Below the pieces are notes generated by a model that was not told the DNA's origin, ran no database searches, and saw only the letters and a program-made list of their open reading frames with translations. A stretch of 64,000 nt of DNA from Calycina herbarum (Eukaryota; Ascomycota; Leotiomycetes; Helotiales; Pezizellaceae), in assembly GCA_001414485.1 (NCBI GenBank), contig LLEY01000006.1, positions 682,001 to 746,000 on the forward strand. The letters run 5' to 3'. This document shows positions 1 to 12,000 of the stretch, one piece after another. Position 1 is the stretch's first letter; each line of letters opens with the position of its first letter. The position numbers and the translations under genes were made by a program.

Positions 1-1
1 T

Positions 2-958
2 TGGCATTCCTTGAATCTTCACCAACACCGTGATCACTACTCGGCTCTGGGTTCACTTGGATCGGGCGCGGTATCAGCAGTCCAGGATAAATGGGGAGCC
101 GGGGTTTATTTCAATCCTTATGTTAATGTCAATGGAACGCTCATCAAATACGGGGTGGTCAATTTGGATACATTGTGTACGGATCTTTCGGAATGGTCAA
201 CGTTGTATATTGCTGGCCGACTACAAAAACCCGTCAAGATTCTCCGAGACGACCCACGAGTTCGTTTGGCGAACCAAGTAAATCTTATTTCCGCCCTACG
301 CACGGCCCTGCTGCTACTCCCACCGTCTTTCACAGAGCAAGAACTTTACGGCACGATTGCAAATATCAGTTACATGGGTGACCCGCGAATGGCCTTTCCA
401 ACAGAAGATAAATCGAAAGTCGCCAACATAGTGGGAAACAACCTTCCAAATTTCCGACGACTCTATTTACCCCTTATTGACAATCTCCCTAATGTAGACT
501 TTGACGATACCAAATGTTCAAACCCCGATTGGGCTTCCGATCCATCAGCCAATGTTCGATTGACGCAAGACATGAGTCCAATCAAGCGCGGAAATATGGT
601 TCGTCGACTGCCCAAGGCTTTCAGGTCGAAGCTTTACTTCCAGTACCAGAAGAAATACCAGATTCCTCAACTGGAATTCAATAAAATGCTTGAAGCATCG
701 AGTGACGAAACGTCAACGAGGATTAACCGACGAGAGGGTGGTGGTTTTGAGCAAAGAATCGCCAGTGAACCACCGGAACACCTACGTGGGGAAGTGAGAG
801 GTGTAATCAAGCAAACAATTGGCTGGCCCAGTACCAGCCAGAGTATCAAAGGCCTTTTGACTTCCGGTGTAGGGAAAAGTTGGAGGTACATGGGTGAGAA
901 GATTGGGAAATATCAGGAGGGAAAGCGGAAGGCTGCCGCTGCCGAGAAGAAGGAGTAA
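2..958 (+). CDS. TAM41: Mitochondrial phosphatidate cytidylyltransferase (TAM41/MMP37 family), 3' part
   Basis: This is the C-terminal ~318 residues of a TAM41-type protein. TAM41 makes CDP-diacylglycerol from phosphatidic acid and CTP at the matrix face of the mitochondrial inner membrane, the first step of cardiolipin synthesis. The reading frame is open from base 2, so the start lies outside the window; the codon at base 11 is TTG, an internal leucine. Family blocks visible are an HYS motif just after the window edge, YFNPYV, IKYGVVNLDTLC, LYIAGRLQKPVKIL, and NQVNLISALRTALLLLP. The stop is TAA at 956-958. The tail is basic and Lys/Ala/Glu-rich. The N-terminal nucleotidyltransferase motif must lie upstream and cannot be checked. 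No intron is needed in the visible part. Family assignment is confident; the gene symbol rests on recognition of these blocks. Confidence 0.9.
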   Translation, partial: WHSLNLHQHRDHYSALGSLGSGAVSAVQDKWGAGVYFNPYVNVNGTLIKYGVVNLDTLCTDLSEWSTLYIAGRLQKPVKILRDDPRVRLANQVNLISALRTALLLLPPSFTEQELYGTIANISYMGDPRMAFPTEDKSKVANIVGNNLPNFRRLYLPLIDNLPNVDFDDTKCSNPDWASDPSANVRLTQDMSPIKRGNMVRRLPKAFRSKLYFQYQKKYQIPQLEFNKMLEASSDETSTRINRREGGGFEQRIASEPPEHLRGEVRGVIKQTIGWPSTSQSIKGLLTSGVGKSWRYMGEKIGKYQEGKRKAAAAEKKE

Positions 959-1726
959 GAAATACTCCTCTCACAAGTGTAAGCGCTTGAGCAGCTTGAT
1001 GATGGACGATTTTTATATTTGTACTTTGTATATGGTACGGGGGCAGAGCTCGTGCTCAATTACATATGCGGTGGCCGACCGATGCCAACCAATTTTCTTT
1101 TGTTGACCGCATGTGCGGTAGGTGTTTGTTGCATAGTTCCAAGGGAGGCCCATTCAGAATTTGGGTCTGGGTGCATTTAGCTAGGAAACTTGAGTGGATT
1201 GTACAGAGACCCGAGCGAATGAAGCGTTGAGTTCACTTGTGCTTTTTTCCTACCTTTTTTCTAAACACCCATGATATCAAGTGCATGGGGAATCCCCTGA
1301 TTGTTGGACATGCTACAATGATTTTTTGGTTGTGATGCGTCGTTTCTTTTCTAGCATAGCCAAGTGGCTCATTTCCCTGGCTCTTTGACTACGTCTTAAG
1401 TGAGTGGGTGTATGGAAATAGATGCGGCATGGACTTTTTACCGTTGGGATTTTCACGATGTTATTCCACTCCTGCCTACGTAATTGGATCATGCAAGGTG
1501 TCTTGGGGCCTTTTGGGGACCCAAATACGTAGTAGGAGTTAATAATTCCTGAACTGATGCGGATGTACCGGGCAGTAAGGTGTTTTTGCACTTGGAAGAT
1601 GGGTATCCCTATCTGTCAACCCGCATTGGAAAAAGTCATTAGAAATATGACTACTTTTCTTGATTCAAATTCGAACTTTATTTTGAGGCATTCATACTGT
1701 TAATTTTTTCCTGTTGTTGTATGATA

Positions 1727-1850
1727 GGTTACTCGTGGCTAACTCATGGATAACACCCGTAGGCAACCCGTGGATAACTCGTGGATAACTCATGGATAAC
1801 TCGCGGCGTACTCGCCATTTGCTTATCGCTTACCCACGAGTAGGTTGAAT
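1727..1850. repeat. Degenerate 11-bp tandem repeat (GTGGATAACTC)
   Basis: Around 1769-1803 an 11-bp unit, GTGGATAACTC, occurs about three times in direct succession with G/A variation (GTGGATAACTC, ATGGATAACTC). It is flanked on both sides by looser relatives such as GGTTACTCGTGG, CTAACTCATGG, AACCCGTGG and GCGTACTCGCC. The core resembles the ACTCG-containing motif repeated at 42074-42299. Confidence 0.7.
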
Positions 1851-1964
1851 ACCATCATTTTTTCTTTACTAGAAGGTCTTGGGCAATTGAATTATTTCAA
1901 CCAAGTGACTTGAGATAATTAAGGGAACCGCTGTCAGCCCATTCGATTATCTCGAACCGTCAGA

Positions 1965-2830
1965 ATAATATGTTGGAGTGACCTAAGCTCTTGCATGACA
2001 AGACCAACAGCCGCGCCTCGTGACGTATTCACGGTTGGTATTATTCAGGTCAGTTTTCCTCTATTTCGCGCCGTAAATCCCATCCGTTGTTTGTCAAGTC
2101 TTATTTTTTGATTCACTTGTTGTAAATCTGTTCAATAATGCCTGGTCTGACATGTTTAGCGAGGGGTTTGCATGTATAGAGTAACAGCTGTGCCTGGTTA
2201 CGTTGGGACTGTTGTATTATTTATTTCAAGTCTATTTTGAGTCGGTTCATCTTCCCTGGATCTTTTAGAATGTCTTTGAGTGAGCTTACGGCGGACACTG
2301 AAAGTGCCATTATCAATTTATGGTGTTAGGAGTACCGAAATGGAAAAGATGGCTTTTGCACTTCGTGCACCCTGTAGCCTGGTGTAGCCAAGGCAAGTTT
2401 TACACCCTAAACAGTTCATAAAAATATGAAAAATATATATAATGTATCCGAATAACTATTTTGATAATTTTACCAATTCTTGTGTATTTTAATTGCGTTG
2501 TTGTAGTGTAATCTTTTAAAGAAAAGGAAGAGTTGGGAGGGAAGTTGTTTCCACCCAAGTAGAGCCAACGCATATAACTCGATCCAAACGACAGGAAAAG
2601 TAGCGAGGAATATGCATGACAATGGTGTAGACAGCCAAGTCTCTACGTCGCTACTGTTAGTATTAAAGTTGACGATTATTATGTATTTTAAGTCGGTTCA
2701 TCTTCCCCAGATGTAGAATACTATTTGAAGTGAGCTAAGCTCTGTTTAGCGAGGAAAGCGCATGGCAATGGTGCAACCAGCTGTGCCTCGTTACGTGGTT
2801 ACAGTTATTGTTGTTATACTTACATTTACG
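1965..2830. repeat. Four diverged copies of a ~130-bp repeat
   Basis: Similar blocks recur in the same orientation at roughly 1965-2060, 2150-2300, 2600-2745 and 2749-2830. Shared landmarks in order are TTTAGCGAGG, GCATGGCAATGG-like sequence, ACAGCTGTGCCT, CGTTACGT, TTAAGTCGGTTCATCTTCC and GTGAGCTAAGCTC. Individual copies lack some landmarks, and spacing varies. The copies carry point changes in both directions, so divergence is not purely of the RIP type. Confidence 0.65.
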
Positions 2831-3897
2831 TTACATTTATTCGAATGATTTCCCGGCTGTTTTAAGCAGGGAATCCTACTGTTGGTTTGTCCGGGGTTCA
2901 TGTTGGTTTCCAACATCATCTGAGAGAAGTATATAGCCGTGCTAGAATGCATAGCCTCAAATTGCCACACGGTGCCACACCACATATTTTTTCTATAGTA
3001 TGTGGGTCTAAATATAGACCTAGTCCCATTCTCCCGCGTTATCGTTGGGAGCCTGCGGAAGCAATTGCCTACCCCTTCGTAAAATGTATGTAACCCTAAC
3101 AAAATGAAAGGGTAAATCTACAACAAAAAGGAGTTGCATTCGCTGTACGCTGCATCCTCCCTTGAAAAGTTATCCTAATCAATTGCTAAAGTTAACCTTT
3201 TCAGTTTTACAATTTAGATAAAACAGAGGAGTTACATGGAAGTAGGAGGTGCATTGGATGGAACAATTGTATTTTATCGAAGGATTTTGGTGTTCTGTGG
3301 CTTGCGTGTAAAATTTGATGTGTGGCTGCGTGGCATGCTGTCAATAGGGGTAGACATTTTCCGCACTGCGACTTCCATGCCACACACATAGTCTATTAAT
3401 CCCAGGGCCAACGCCAAGCTCCTTAATCGCGTTTCAATCGAATGCGCATACTACCCGCAACATACGGGGGAGATAAGGAACGTGTGCCACATATGATCCG
3501 GTTTTTGCACTTGTTCTCGTACTACCTTGGACCGATCTCGACTCTCGACTTGCATGAGTTCGCTTCTTACCGATTTCGGTCGATCCGGGACACTTCGTTG
3601 CCACCAACACTTCCGCAGCGATAGCGCAGGAAAATGGAACCGGTTATCAAATTTAGCACAGCATATTTCTACAAGCAATGCTTTGCTTGCGGCATGTCAG
3701 GGATGCATTGATTTCTACACAGTTTGATATCGATTTTCAGCTCTGTGCCTTTTGGTTGCACGGCTTTCATGAAGACGTAGAGTGGAGAAGTACATTTACT
3801 CTCCTGCTTCCCCAACCAGAAATGTTTTCCCAAGTCGTGTTAAAGTTTTTGAGCTTTGCAATTTCACTTTCCCTAAACTCCTCTTTTCACATCAATC

Positions 3898-5901
3898 ATG
3901 GCACCAATTGCAACGTTGCAGAAACTTGCCAACTCCATCTTGAGATGGCCTGAGATGAAACCACAAGATTTGGAGATAGATGTCGAAAAGTCTCCATCTT
4001 CTGTCTCAAAGCAATCGCTACACGAATCACCATGGACCTTAGTGAAAATATGGAAGTGGGAAATTTTCAGCTGGTGTCTCAGTGCAGTTGCTCTAGCACT
4101 TCTGGTTGTTGCGTTGTGTGCTTTCGATGGCCAATCCCCTTCTATGCTGCCGATACTGAAGCCTACTGGATCAACGGGTCTGACTTTGAATACCGTCGTC
4201 GCGATCCTAGCCAACACTATCAGAGCTGCTTTGATCTATCCCGTTGCCGAGTCCATAAGTCAATTGAAATGGGTTTGGTTTAACGATCGTCGTCGAAGGC
4301 TCCAAGACTTTGAAAGCTACGATATGGCCAGCAGGGGTCCATGGGGGAGTTTTCGGATGTTATGTTATCCTAGATTATGGTTCGTTTAATTCTCGAGTGC
4401 TACAGAGAGCAGGTCTAATAACCTCGGATAGGCATTTTGTGTCCTTGGGATTGATCATTACCATCGCATCTATCGCACTTGGTCCTTCTATACAGCAAAT
4501 TCTCACCTATCCATTGGAAGTCTCACCTTGGCACCCGAACGAGAATGAAGCTCTACTTCCACGAGCAGATTATTATGCCGCGTTCCAAAACACTCTTGGA
4601 ACTTCCAGCAGTAAGTCAACTGTTCTCCCAAATGGCCCATTGCAGACCAAACCACTTACAGGTTCATAGTGTTCAGCACTCTTAAAAGTGACTTGAAGGG
4701 AGCAGTGTACAGCGGTATTTACGAAAGCACCAACATCTCAACACCGGCAGCGTCCTCCATCCAACCAATATGTACAACTGGAAATTGTACATGGCCATCT
4801 TATAACTCCCTTGCAGTATGTAGCAGGTGTCAGAATATAAGTTCACTACTCACAAATGACCTTGATCCAAGCACAAAAGTTTCCAGCAGCGATTCTGGCA
4901 GCATCTCCTGGATCCATTCCTCTGGCTACAAAACCAACGGCCGGAATGCAATGAATATCACAACAAACGCAACCTCTATTGCCTATCCCAACTTGCAGAA
5001 TCCCATTATTAACCTCAAATCTGCCGTGTTCGACCCAAACAGCGGTGGCTACAATAACATCAACAGACCGAATGTAACCGAATGCGCACTTTGGTTCTGC
5101 GTCAATACATACGAAGCAGAAATGAGAAACGGGAATTTCACAGAGAAAATCACACGCAGCTGGCCAACCCTAGCTGACTCAAGAAACATGACCCAAAACA
5201 CCACACTGCCACCAGTGGAACCGGACGGAAGTTCAAGCATGAAAATGTATGAACCCAACGCAACGGTTGATAGCCTACAACCTCCGCATCTGAAAGAAGC
5301 ATATCTAGTTGATATGAAAACCCTCCATCTGCTTCGAGACTGGATCGGGGGTTTATTCCAGAAAGACAAAGATGCAGATATGAGCAGAGATGCTGGAACA
5401 GGAGAAAGAGGCGATCTGACCCAGGTCCTCTACGACATACAACTCGGAACATCGACTGGCATGACGAATATGTTCGAGTCAATTGCGACGAAGATGACCG
5501 ACGTAGTTCGCAAACAACAAGGTGCCGCTGGACAATACACTTCCAATGCAACGAGACTTCCGGGAGTGCTGACTCCTCAAGCGAATGGAACTGCAGAATC
5601 CTTGGTTGTTTTGGTTAGGGTGGAATGGATTTGGCTGTCCTTTTCTGTTGTTTTAGTGATTGCGTCTTTTCTTTTCTTGGTAGCGACGATTGTTATTACT
5701 TCATCTAAAGAAATCCCGTCGTGGAAATCTTCTAATTTGGCGGTCTTGGCGATGGGATTGGATGATGGAGATCGTAGGGATTTTATTGGGGATGGAATTT
5801 CTCTACCCACCTTGGATCGAAAGGCGAAGGATTTCAAGGTCCATTTGGGGCGGAGGGAAGAGGAAATGAGACTAGTCAGTTATGATAAGCAGCTGATGTA
5901 G
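3898..5901 (+). CDS. DUF3176 multi-pass membrane protein
   Basis: The proposed model is three exons, 3898-4379, 4432-4610 and 4670-5901, giving 630 residues. Intron 1 (52 nt) has a CTAATAAC branch site and intron 2 is 59 nt; both restore frame exactly. DUF3176 hallmarks follow in order: a membrane segment near residues 55-75, TLNTVVAILANTIRAALIYPVAE (shown in part), ISQLKWVWF, FESYDMASRGPWGS, a second hydrophobic segment near 168-185 ending in IQQIL, and an extracytoplasmic half with CTTGNCTWPSY and paired cysteines plus many N-glycosylation sequons. A last membrane helix lies near residues 540-565, followed by a short cytosolic tail. The family is widespread and expanded in Pezizomycotina; its function is unknown. 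The ATG has a good context (ATCATGG). Confidence 0.85.
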
Positions 5902-6280
5902 ATTTGGTCAAAGATATAAATTTACACGGGTTCTGTGGGCTTTAAAGTAGAATTAAATTATGTAAGAGCAATAGTTAGAATACGTAACCGTACCTCCTCA
6001 ATTCATGAAATTATGCGAGGCGATCAGGCTAACAGAATTCGAATTGGCAAGATTTATTTGGCTTACTGGATAATCGTTGGCTTACTCGTGACTTTATTTT
6101 GGCCCCCAAGTATGATGAATGGGTTACTCGATGCTGATTGGTTTACTGGCCAAGTTTGAGTTCCACAACATAACGCGACCTCTTACTTTTATTCCGAATC
6201 ACTCTTCAACAGATAACCTAGCTCATCCATCAACCTCATTAAAAGATTTACATTTCACACCTTCTAAGCAACTCAAAAAT
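5902..6280. other. Convergent intergenic spacer
   Basis: This 379-bp stretch separates the stop codons of two converging genes. It contains two copies of the motif GGTTACTCG/GCTTACTCG (near 6084 and 6122), also seen at 1727 and 42.1 kb. No gene or terminator element is identifiable. Confidence 0.5.
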
Positions 6281-7888
6281 TCAAGTCCTCACTGCTTCAT
6301 GATAAGGCGGAGCAGGATCCTTGATACTCATTGAATCTCTTTGCCTCAACTCATGATCTTCCGCAATTCCACTAGTCCGTCGGTCAACCGTAGCATTTTT
6401 CTTCTTCGATCGATAATTCGCATACCACATTGCAGCAATGAAGAAAACAAATGCCAAAACTGCGACAACAATACCTGCTACGGTTCCTTTAGCTAACCTC
6501 TTCTTTTTAGGGGCGTATTTTGCATCTAGACGAGCTTTCTCTTTCGAGTCCACACAGTGAAAACCGTTGACAGATTTGTCGGGGTCGTACTTTGTGTTTC
6601 GAATTCGCTCGTATAGTTCGATTATAGGGGTGCAGTTTAAGGGTACTACACTTGTGATGTAGAGGCTTGTGAAATTTGTGAGGGAGTCGAGAGAGAGGCT
6701 TTGAGATGCGTGAGTAAATTGTTCTAAAATGAGAGGTTAGATAAAGTACCTTGTTACGTTGCCTGAAATCAACAAATCTTCGACGGTACGTAATGCCGAA
6801 AGATTGACTTTCATTGGTGTGCTCCTCGTTTTCGCGTTTGTGTAGTCATTTGGGGCTATTCTTAAGTTTGTTACGTTTTGAAGTGCTGGAAATGATACAC
6901 TGTCACGTCTTAGTGTTAAGATTCGAAAATGAATTGGGAGTGAAATACCTGGAAATATTCCCGGACAGGTCTATTTCTACCACTTCAGTCAGAAGGGGGA
7001 AATCTAGAGCCAGTGGCTCTCCGTTGTGATGGATTGAGAGTTTGGCCTCGTTTCCCACGTAATTATTCGGATTGCTCGGTTTGATACTTTGAAGTTTTGG
7101 TGTTTTCCAGCTTTGCTTGTTAGTTCATTGAAAGAAAAGCCGGAGAATACCAGTACTACCTTGCAATGTTGCCATACATGCTTATAACCGCAGCGGTCTC
7201 CAAGGATGGAAATTCTGCTTGGAATGGAGGCATCTGACCCGTGGATATATCAAGATCAAGCGGACCATATAACAAAAGCCAAGAGACATTCCGGAGGAGA
7301 GGAAAGTTCATACTGTATGTTTCTTAGTAAAAATAGAGAAGTTGGAATATTGGAGACAAACCTCGAGAAATTAGAATACAGATACATCGAACTCACATTC
7401 CTCAATGACGGAAAATCCAACAACTCAGTAGTATTCCCTGCAATTTCCAAATCATAAACATACTCCAATTTCGGCGCCAAAACCGATTTCAATTCTCGTG
7501 CACGAGTTATACGTAAAGTTTTGATATAATTCGTCTCATTTAAATCAACAGAAGTGACTTGAAAGTCAAAGTCATAATTCTGACGGCCATATCTGTCGAG
7601 TTCAATCGAAGATACATTCAAGACGCTATTTAGGCTAAATGCACCGACGAACTCGGGTTCTATATAGAGCCTTGTGGTATCTAGATCGCAGTTTTGGGTT
7701 TGATTTTTCAGATCATTTGGACTGGTGATGTAGAGGATTGATGCATTGCGTGTGGAAGTGGCGCCACATTGCGCTGCCCAGATTGCTGAAGGGGATTAGC
7801 CTGATTCTTGAAATAGATCATGGGCGAACGCACGTGAAATGAGGAAGCTTAGCAGCAAGACTGCTGTAGGGCAGAGAAGAATTGCCAT
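6281..7888 (-). CDS. Secreted L-domain / leucine-rich repeat protein with a C-terminal membrane anchor
   Basis: The proposed model has six exons: 7834-7888, 7362-7785, 7160-7312, 6949-7110, 6750-6899 and 6281-6698, giving 453 residues. Introns are 48, 49, 49, 49, 49 and 51 nt for the five gaps listed in the text as 7786-7833, 7313-7361, 7111-7159, 6900-6948 and 6699-6749 (48, 49, 49, 49, 51 nt). Exon 1 encodes a signal peptide (MAILLCPTAVLLLSFLI, then probable cleavage after IWAA). The ectodomain has Ecm33/receptor-L-domain style repeats (short beta strands ending GN plus Ser/Thr, many Asn-glycosylation sites) and paired Cys. Instead of a GPI signal it ends in a single helix (GTVAGIVVAVLAFVFFIAAM, about 386-408), a basic stop-transfer and a ~45-residue cytosolic tail. 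Introns 2-5 share phase 2 after an AG, so exons 3, 4 and 5 are symmetric modules. A wall or surface-sensing role is inference. Confidence 0.8.
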
Positions 7889-9072
7889 TCGTGAAGTTGC
7901 CTTCCCAGGAGGTTTGTTGGGTCAAGGTTATGTGGTTGAATTTCCAAATGTCATTCTTCAGGTTGGTTGCCTTAGGGCTGTGGAACGTGGTGTGCTGTAA
8001 GAGGCGCAGTGGCGGCTAAGCGGCTCAAAACGGTGGAGGACACCGTATACGAGGTGCATAAATGGTAAGCGAATAATCAGGGGAGCATTTCCTCATGTTT
8101 TTGGGGAAACGTGACTGGCATGGACTTTGAAGCTTTAGATCTTCCAGATTTCTCTTCAGGGAGGTTTTCTCTTGAAAAACTCTGCGTTTCGGTGTAAATC
8201 TCTCCCCTTTTCTTACTTTTCTCATCTTGCCAAGGCAATATATGTACGTACAATGGTAGGCAAGGCCTAGGCTGCGGGGCTTGCTTTCATTTTCCATACC
8301 TCACGCTTTTGAATTGCTGTGACTCAACATTTCTGTGATGGGGTATCCTAAAGTCAAGCTTTATTTCTAGAGAAGGAAAGGAAAAGTTTTGTGAGCTCTT
8401 CACCCCATGACTCAAAATGTCTGGGGAAAGAACCTCGTGAGAAACCCCCCGTAAAGTAATAAACATCTGGGCCTTTTTTTAAGTAAGAAAGAGAAAGCTG
8501 GAAACACCTAGTAAGACTTACTCTACTTGAATCTAAACCCCAACATTCAATTCAGAAATTAGACAAGAAGGTCTACTCCGTAGACGATCCAAAATAAGTA
8601 TCTTAATTCCAACCTGATCCTTGGCATTTCCACGTGCCTTCACCCCCCTGTTAACTTGTCATTTTCCCCTCACTTTCTTTTCTCCAGCCTCACGTTACAA
8701 CTTTTGCTCAATCTGCATGAGAAGATTTTTGTTTTTCTTCCATTCTCTATTCTTTCTCGCTGCAAAGAACTCTCTATCAAAATCCCTCCTTTTCCCGTTT
8801 CCCGTTTCCCTTGCTCCCTTTCCGTCTCAACTTTTCTCAAGTCCATTTGGTGACATCTGGAAATCCCAAAGATCTCTAGATCTGATTCCGGGAAACTGAT
8901 CAAGCTATTTATCCAGATCCGAAAGAGTCAGGATCTAAGATAACGCAAATCTTCAAAGGCGATGTAAATTCGCGATGTGCAACAAATATGCAAGTCATCG
9001 GGGATACCAGATTTGGAAATCGGTCATATGATTGTACGCACGTGACCCCACCCTTTTACCCTTCGATTGTCC
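7889..9072. other. Intergenic region upstream of the L-domain gene and left flank of the LINE array
   Basis: No convincing gene is seen in 1.18 kb. A pyrimidine-rich tract (about 8640-8850) produces open frames rich in Phe, Ser and Leu on one strand and Lys/Glu/Arg on the other; these look compositional. The sequence is normal, with no RIP signature, up to the target-site duplication at 9073. Confidence 0.55.
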
Positions 9073-9085
9073 TCTCTTCATTTAC
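9073..9085. repeat. Left target-site duplication of the LINE array
   Basis: TCTCTTCATTTAC occurs here, again with one C-to-T change at 15099-15111 (TCTCTTTATTTAC), and intact at 21130-21142. The three copies bracket the two ~6-kb element copies, as expected for a 13-bp duplication made by target-primed insertion. Confidence 0.85.
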
Positions 9086-12000
9086 TAAAACTTCACAAAC
9101 AGCGAGAACAAATTTTTTGAAATTAAGCAACGAAAACCACATCTAGCAGCCCTCCTTTTGGTCAGTTGAGAAGCCTGAGCCTGTGTGCATTGCCCAGTGT
9201 AACATAGGCATCATGGTGACACCGTGGCCTTAAGCGGCAGCATGGCCCAACGACATCCGCGAGCACGCTATACACCTCAGCGACTACCTTAGGAAAGCAC
9301 TTACCTATATCGAGTCCAATAGAGACCAGCCGGTGCTAAAGCCCTTAATCAGAACCATGATCGCGTCTATAAGCGTCTTTATTACTAAATTCTAAAGTAC
9401 CTTAGACGTTAGAACTATTATATAAGCTATTACAACTATCTAAAATAACCTTAAAACTATAGTAGAAATAGTATAATCTACAGCGATAAGGGTTTAACAA
9501 AACATAGTTATATACTAACAAGCTGTTATACTTAGCTAAGAGACTAACTAAGTTATAAAAGAAGCTGCTAAATTAAGAAGAACAACTACTATACTTATAT
9601 AAGAGATAAATAATATAGTAAAAGTAATAAATAACATTATAAAGGCTATCTAGACTACACTATCCCCTAAGGCTTTATATACGTTAGTATTAAGTAGTAA
9701 TACTATCCTACTAAATAAACTAATTATAATCTCTATATAAACATCTTTATTTATCTAAGTATAATATAAGATTATTATAAAGATTATAGACCTATCTACT
9801 ATTAAAAGTCTCTATATAAAAAACCCTAGAAACCTATAGAGCTACGTTAATCAAGTAATTAAATAGAGTAAAAACTAATATATTAAATAAATATATATTA
9901 TATTAACTAACTAATTAAAAAGTAGAGACCTTAGTATTAAAACATTAAATAAAAACAAAGTAGATATACTAAAGCAATTCATAAATAACTAGATTAATCG
10001 AATTAGAAGAGGTATAAATATATAACTACTTATATATAAGGTTCTTATATATAAAATTAGAACAAGTACACTAGATATAGAGAAGTTTAATAAGATTAAA
10101 GCAGAGTTACTATATAATAACTAACTATTTATTCTAAACATAGATATTAAATATATTAGATAGCTATCTAGAGCTATATATACAAAGATAGCTTTAACTA
10201 TCATAGTTAAGTTTACTAGCCTAGAAGACACGAATAAGATTATTAATAAAGGCCTTATTTAGTAAGGTAAGGTGTTTTAATATAAGAGATATAACAAGTA
10301 ATACTAACTAAAGTAATACTATAAATACCAAAGATATAGCTATATTAGAACCTAGTATAAAGCAAACATAGTATATAGCTATTATATAAAAGCATATAAC
10401 TTAAAAGATTACTTAACAAAGGTCGATAAGATAGTAGCTAGGAAATACACTATATATAAAGGAGTATATAAGGCATAGAATAACTAATACCTAGTTAGGA
10501 AAGTCGAACTAGTAAAGGTAAAGATAGTATATAATACTTAATAACTATATTATTTTATCTTAACTATAAAATAAAAATAGATAAATAAAAGCTTTACTTT
10601 TAGTATAGTAATAGTAGAGCTAAACAGAAGTTAGAGAAGACGACCAAGCTCTACTACCGCTAGTATAATACCTATAGTACATTTTCCTACCCCTAGTAGG
10701 CAGAGCACTAGAAGCAAGTTACCGACGAAGAGCAGAGCACTAAAAAGAATCAACATAGGGAGTACACTAGACAGCATATAGGACGAAAATAAGAATATCG
10801 TCATAGGAGAGAGTAGTCAGAAGTTAAGAAGACTATATATACTCTTAAGACAAGCACTAGAATCGATTATAATAAACTTAATACTTAACTCCTAGTTTAA
10901 TATAAAAGAGTTATAAGTTATAATAAAAGCAGCTTAAAAATACTATAATATAATATTATAAAATCAAAGAACATAGTAATAGCCTTACTATTACAAGACC
11001 TAAAGATTTAAGAATATAATATCCTAGCTTTCTAAGAGCTTTAAAAGAACTCTTTTTCTCTAACTACTTATAACCTAATCTTATATATCTTTTAATTATA
11101 CTTCTCTAAAGATAGTAGAGAAGTACTAGCAAAGGTATACTTCTTTATTAATAAGAAAATTAGCCTATATAAATAAATATTTATAGAATATACCTAAGAC
11201 CTAATTATACTAGAAATTACTATAATAAATAAATCTATAAATAAAATAATAAAGATTATAATATATAATATATATAATCCTCTAAGAAGAATAGAACATA
11301 GAACAAGCTACCTACTACAACTTTAAGTAGTACTATTAATATACTAAAGTAAAGAACAAGTTATTCTAGAAGATTTTAACCTATATTATAAACTCTAGAG
11401 TAGACTAGTAATATAAGAAAGAGACTTAGAATCCAACGATCTAATTAATATTATTAACAAATTTTAGCTTAGTAGTACTCTACTAGTAAACATAGTTACT
11501 TATAATAATAAAAACATATAAACTTATATCAACCTCTATTATAATATATAAGATCTTATAAACAAAGTTATTATATATAAAATAAATAAGAAGATAGATT
11601 ATAACTCTAACTATCTTCTAATTATAACTTATCTAGACTTTAGAATAATAAACCAACTATAGAAAAAGACACGAGACTAGTCTAATACTAATAAGAAAAA
11701 GCTCTAAAAAAGACTATTAAAAGAGCTACTTATACAACGTTCTCCTAAAACCTAGACCGTATTAGACAGATATATAAATAAAGTAATAACTACTATATAA
11801 TCAGCTATTAATTATACTACACTCTTAAAAAAGTAGTCTCTAAGAGCGAGAGCAGGTTAGACGATAGAATATAAAGAGATATAAGTATAAGTTAGAAGGT
11901 TAAAACGTTAAAATAGCTAATTATATATAGAGAAGAGCTAGAAGGCCTACTAAATAGCCTATAACTAAAAGGGAAGAGTAATACGTAGATCTCTATATTA

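Larger units (their letters stand above)
959..3897. other. Gene-free spacer, 2.9 kb
   Basis: No convincing gene is present between the TAM41-like stop and the DUF3176 gene. Open frames here are short, lack domain signatures and overlap on both strands. The stretch holds two families of degenerate tandem repeats (listed separately at 1727-1850 and 1965-2830) and AT-rich sequence. It is not RIP-saturated: CA and TG dinucleotides are common. Confidence 0.6.

Noticed and set aside
2791..3102. Overlapping open frames on both strands (about 100 codons)
   Set aside because: No ATG context, motif or codon bias; they overlap each other and adjoin the degenerate repeats.
8621..8903. 92-codon Phe/Ser-rich frame and its antisense Lys/Glu frame
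   Set aside because: Both arise from a pyrimidine-rich tract and have no domain signature.
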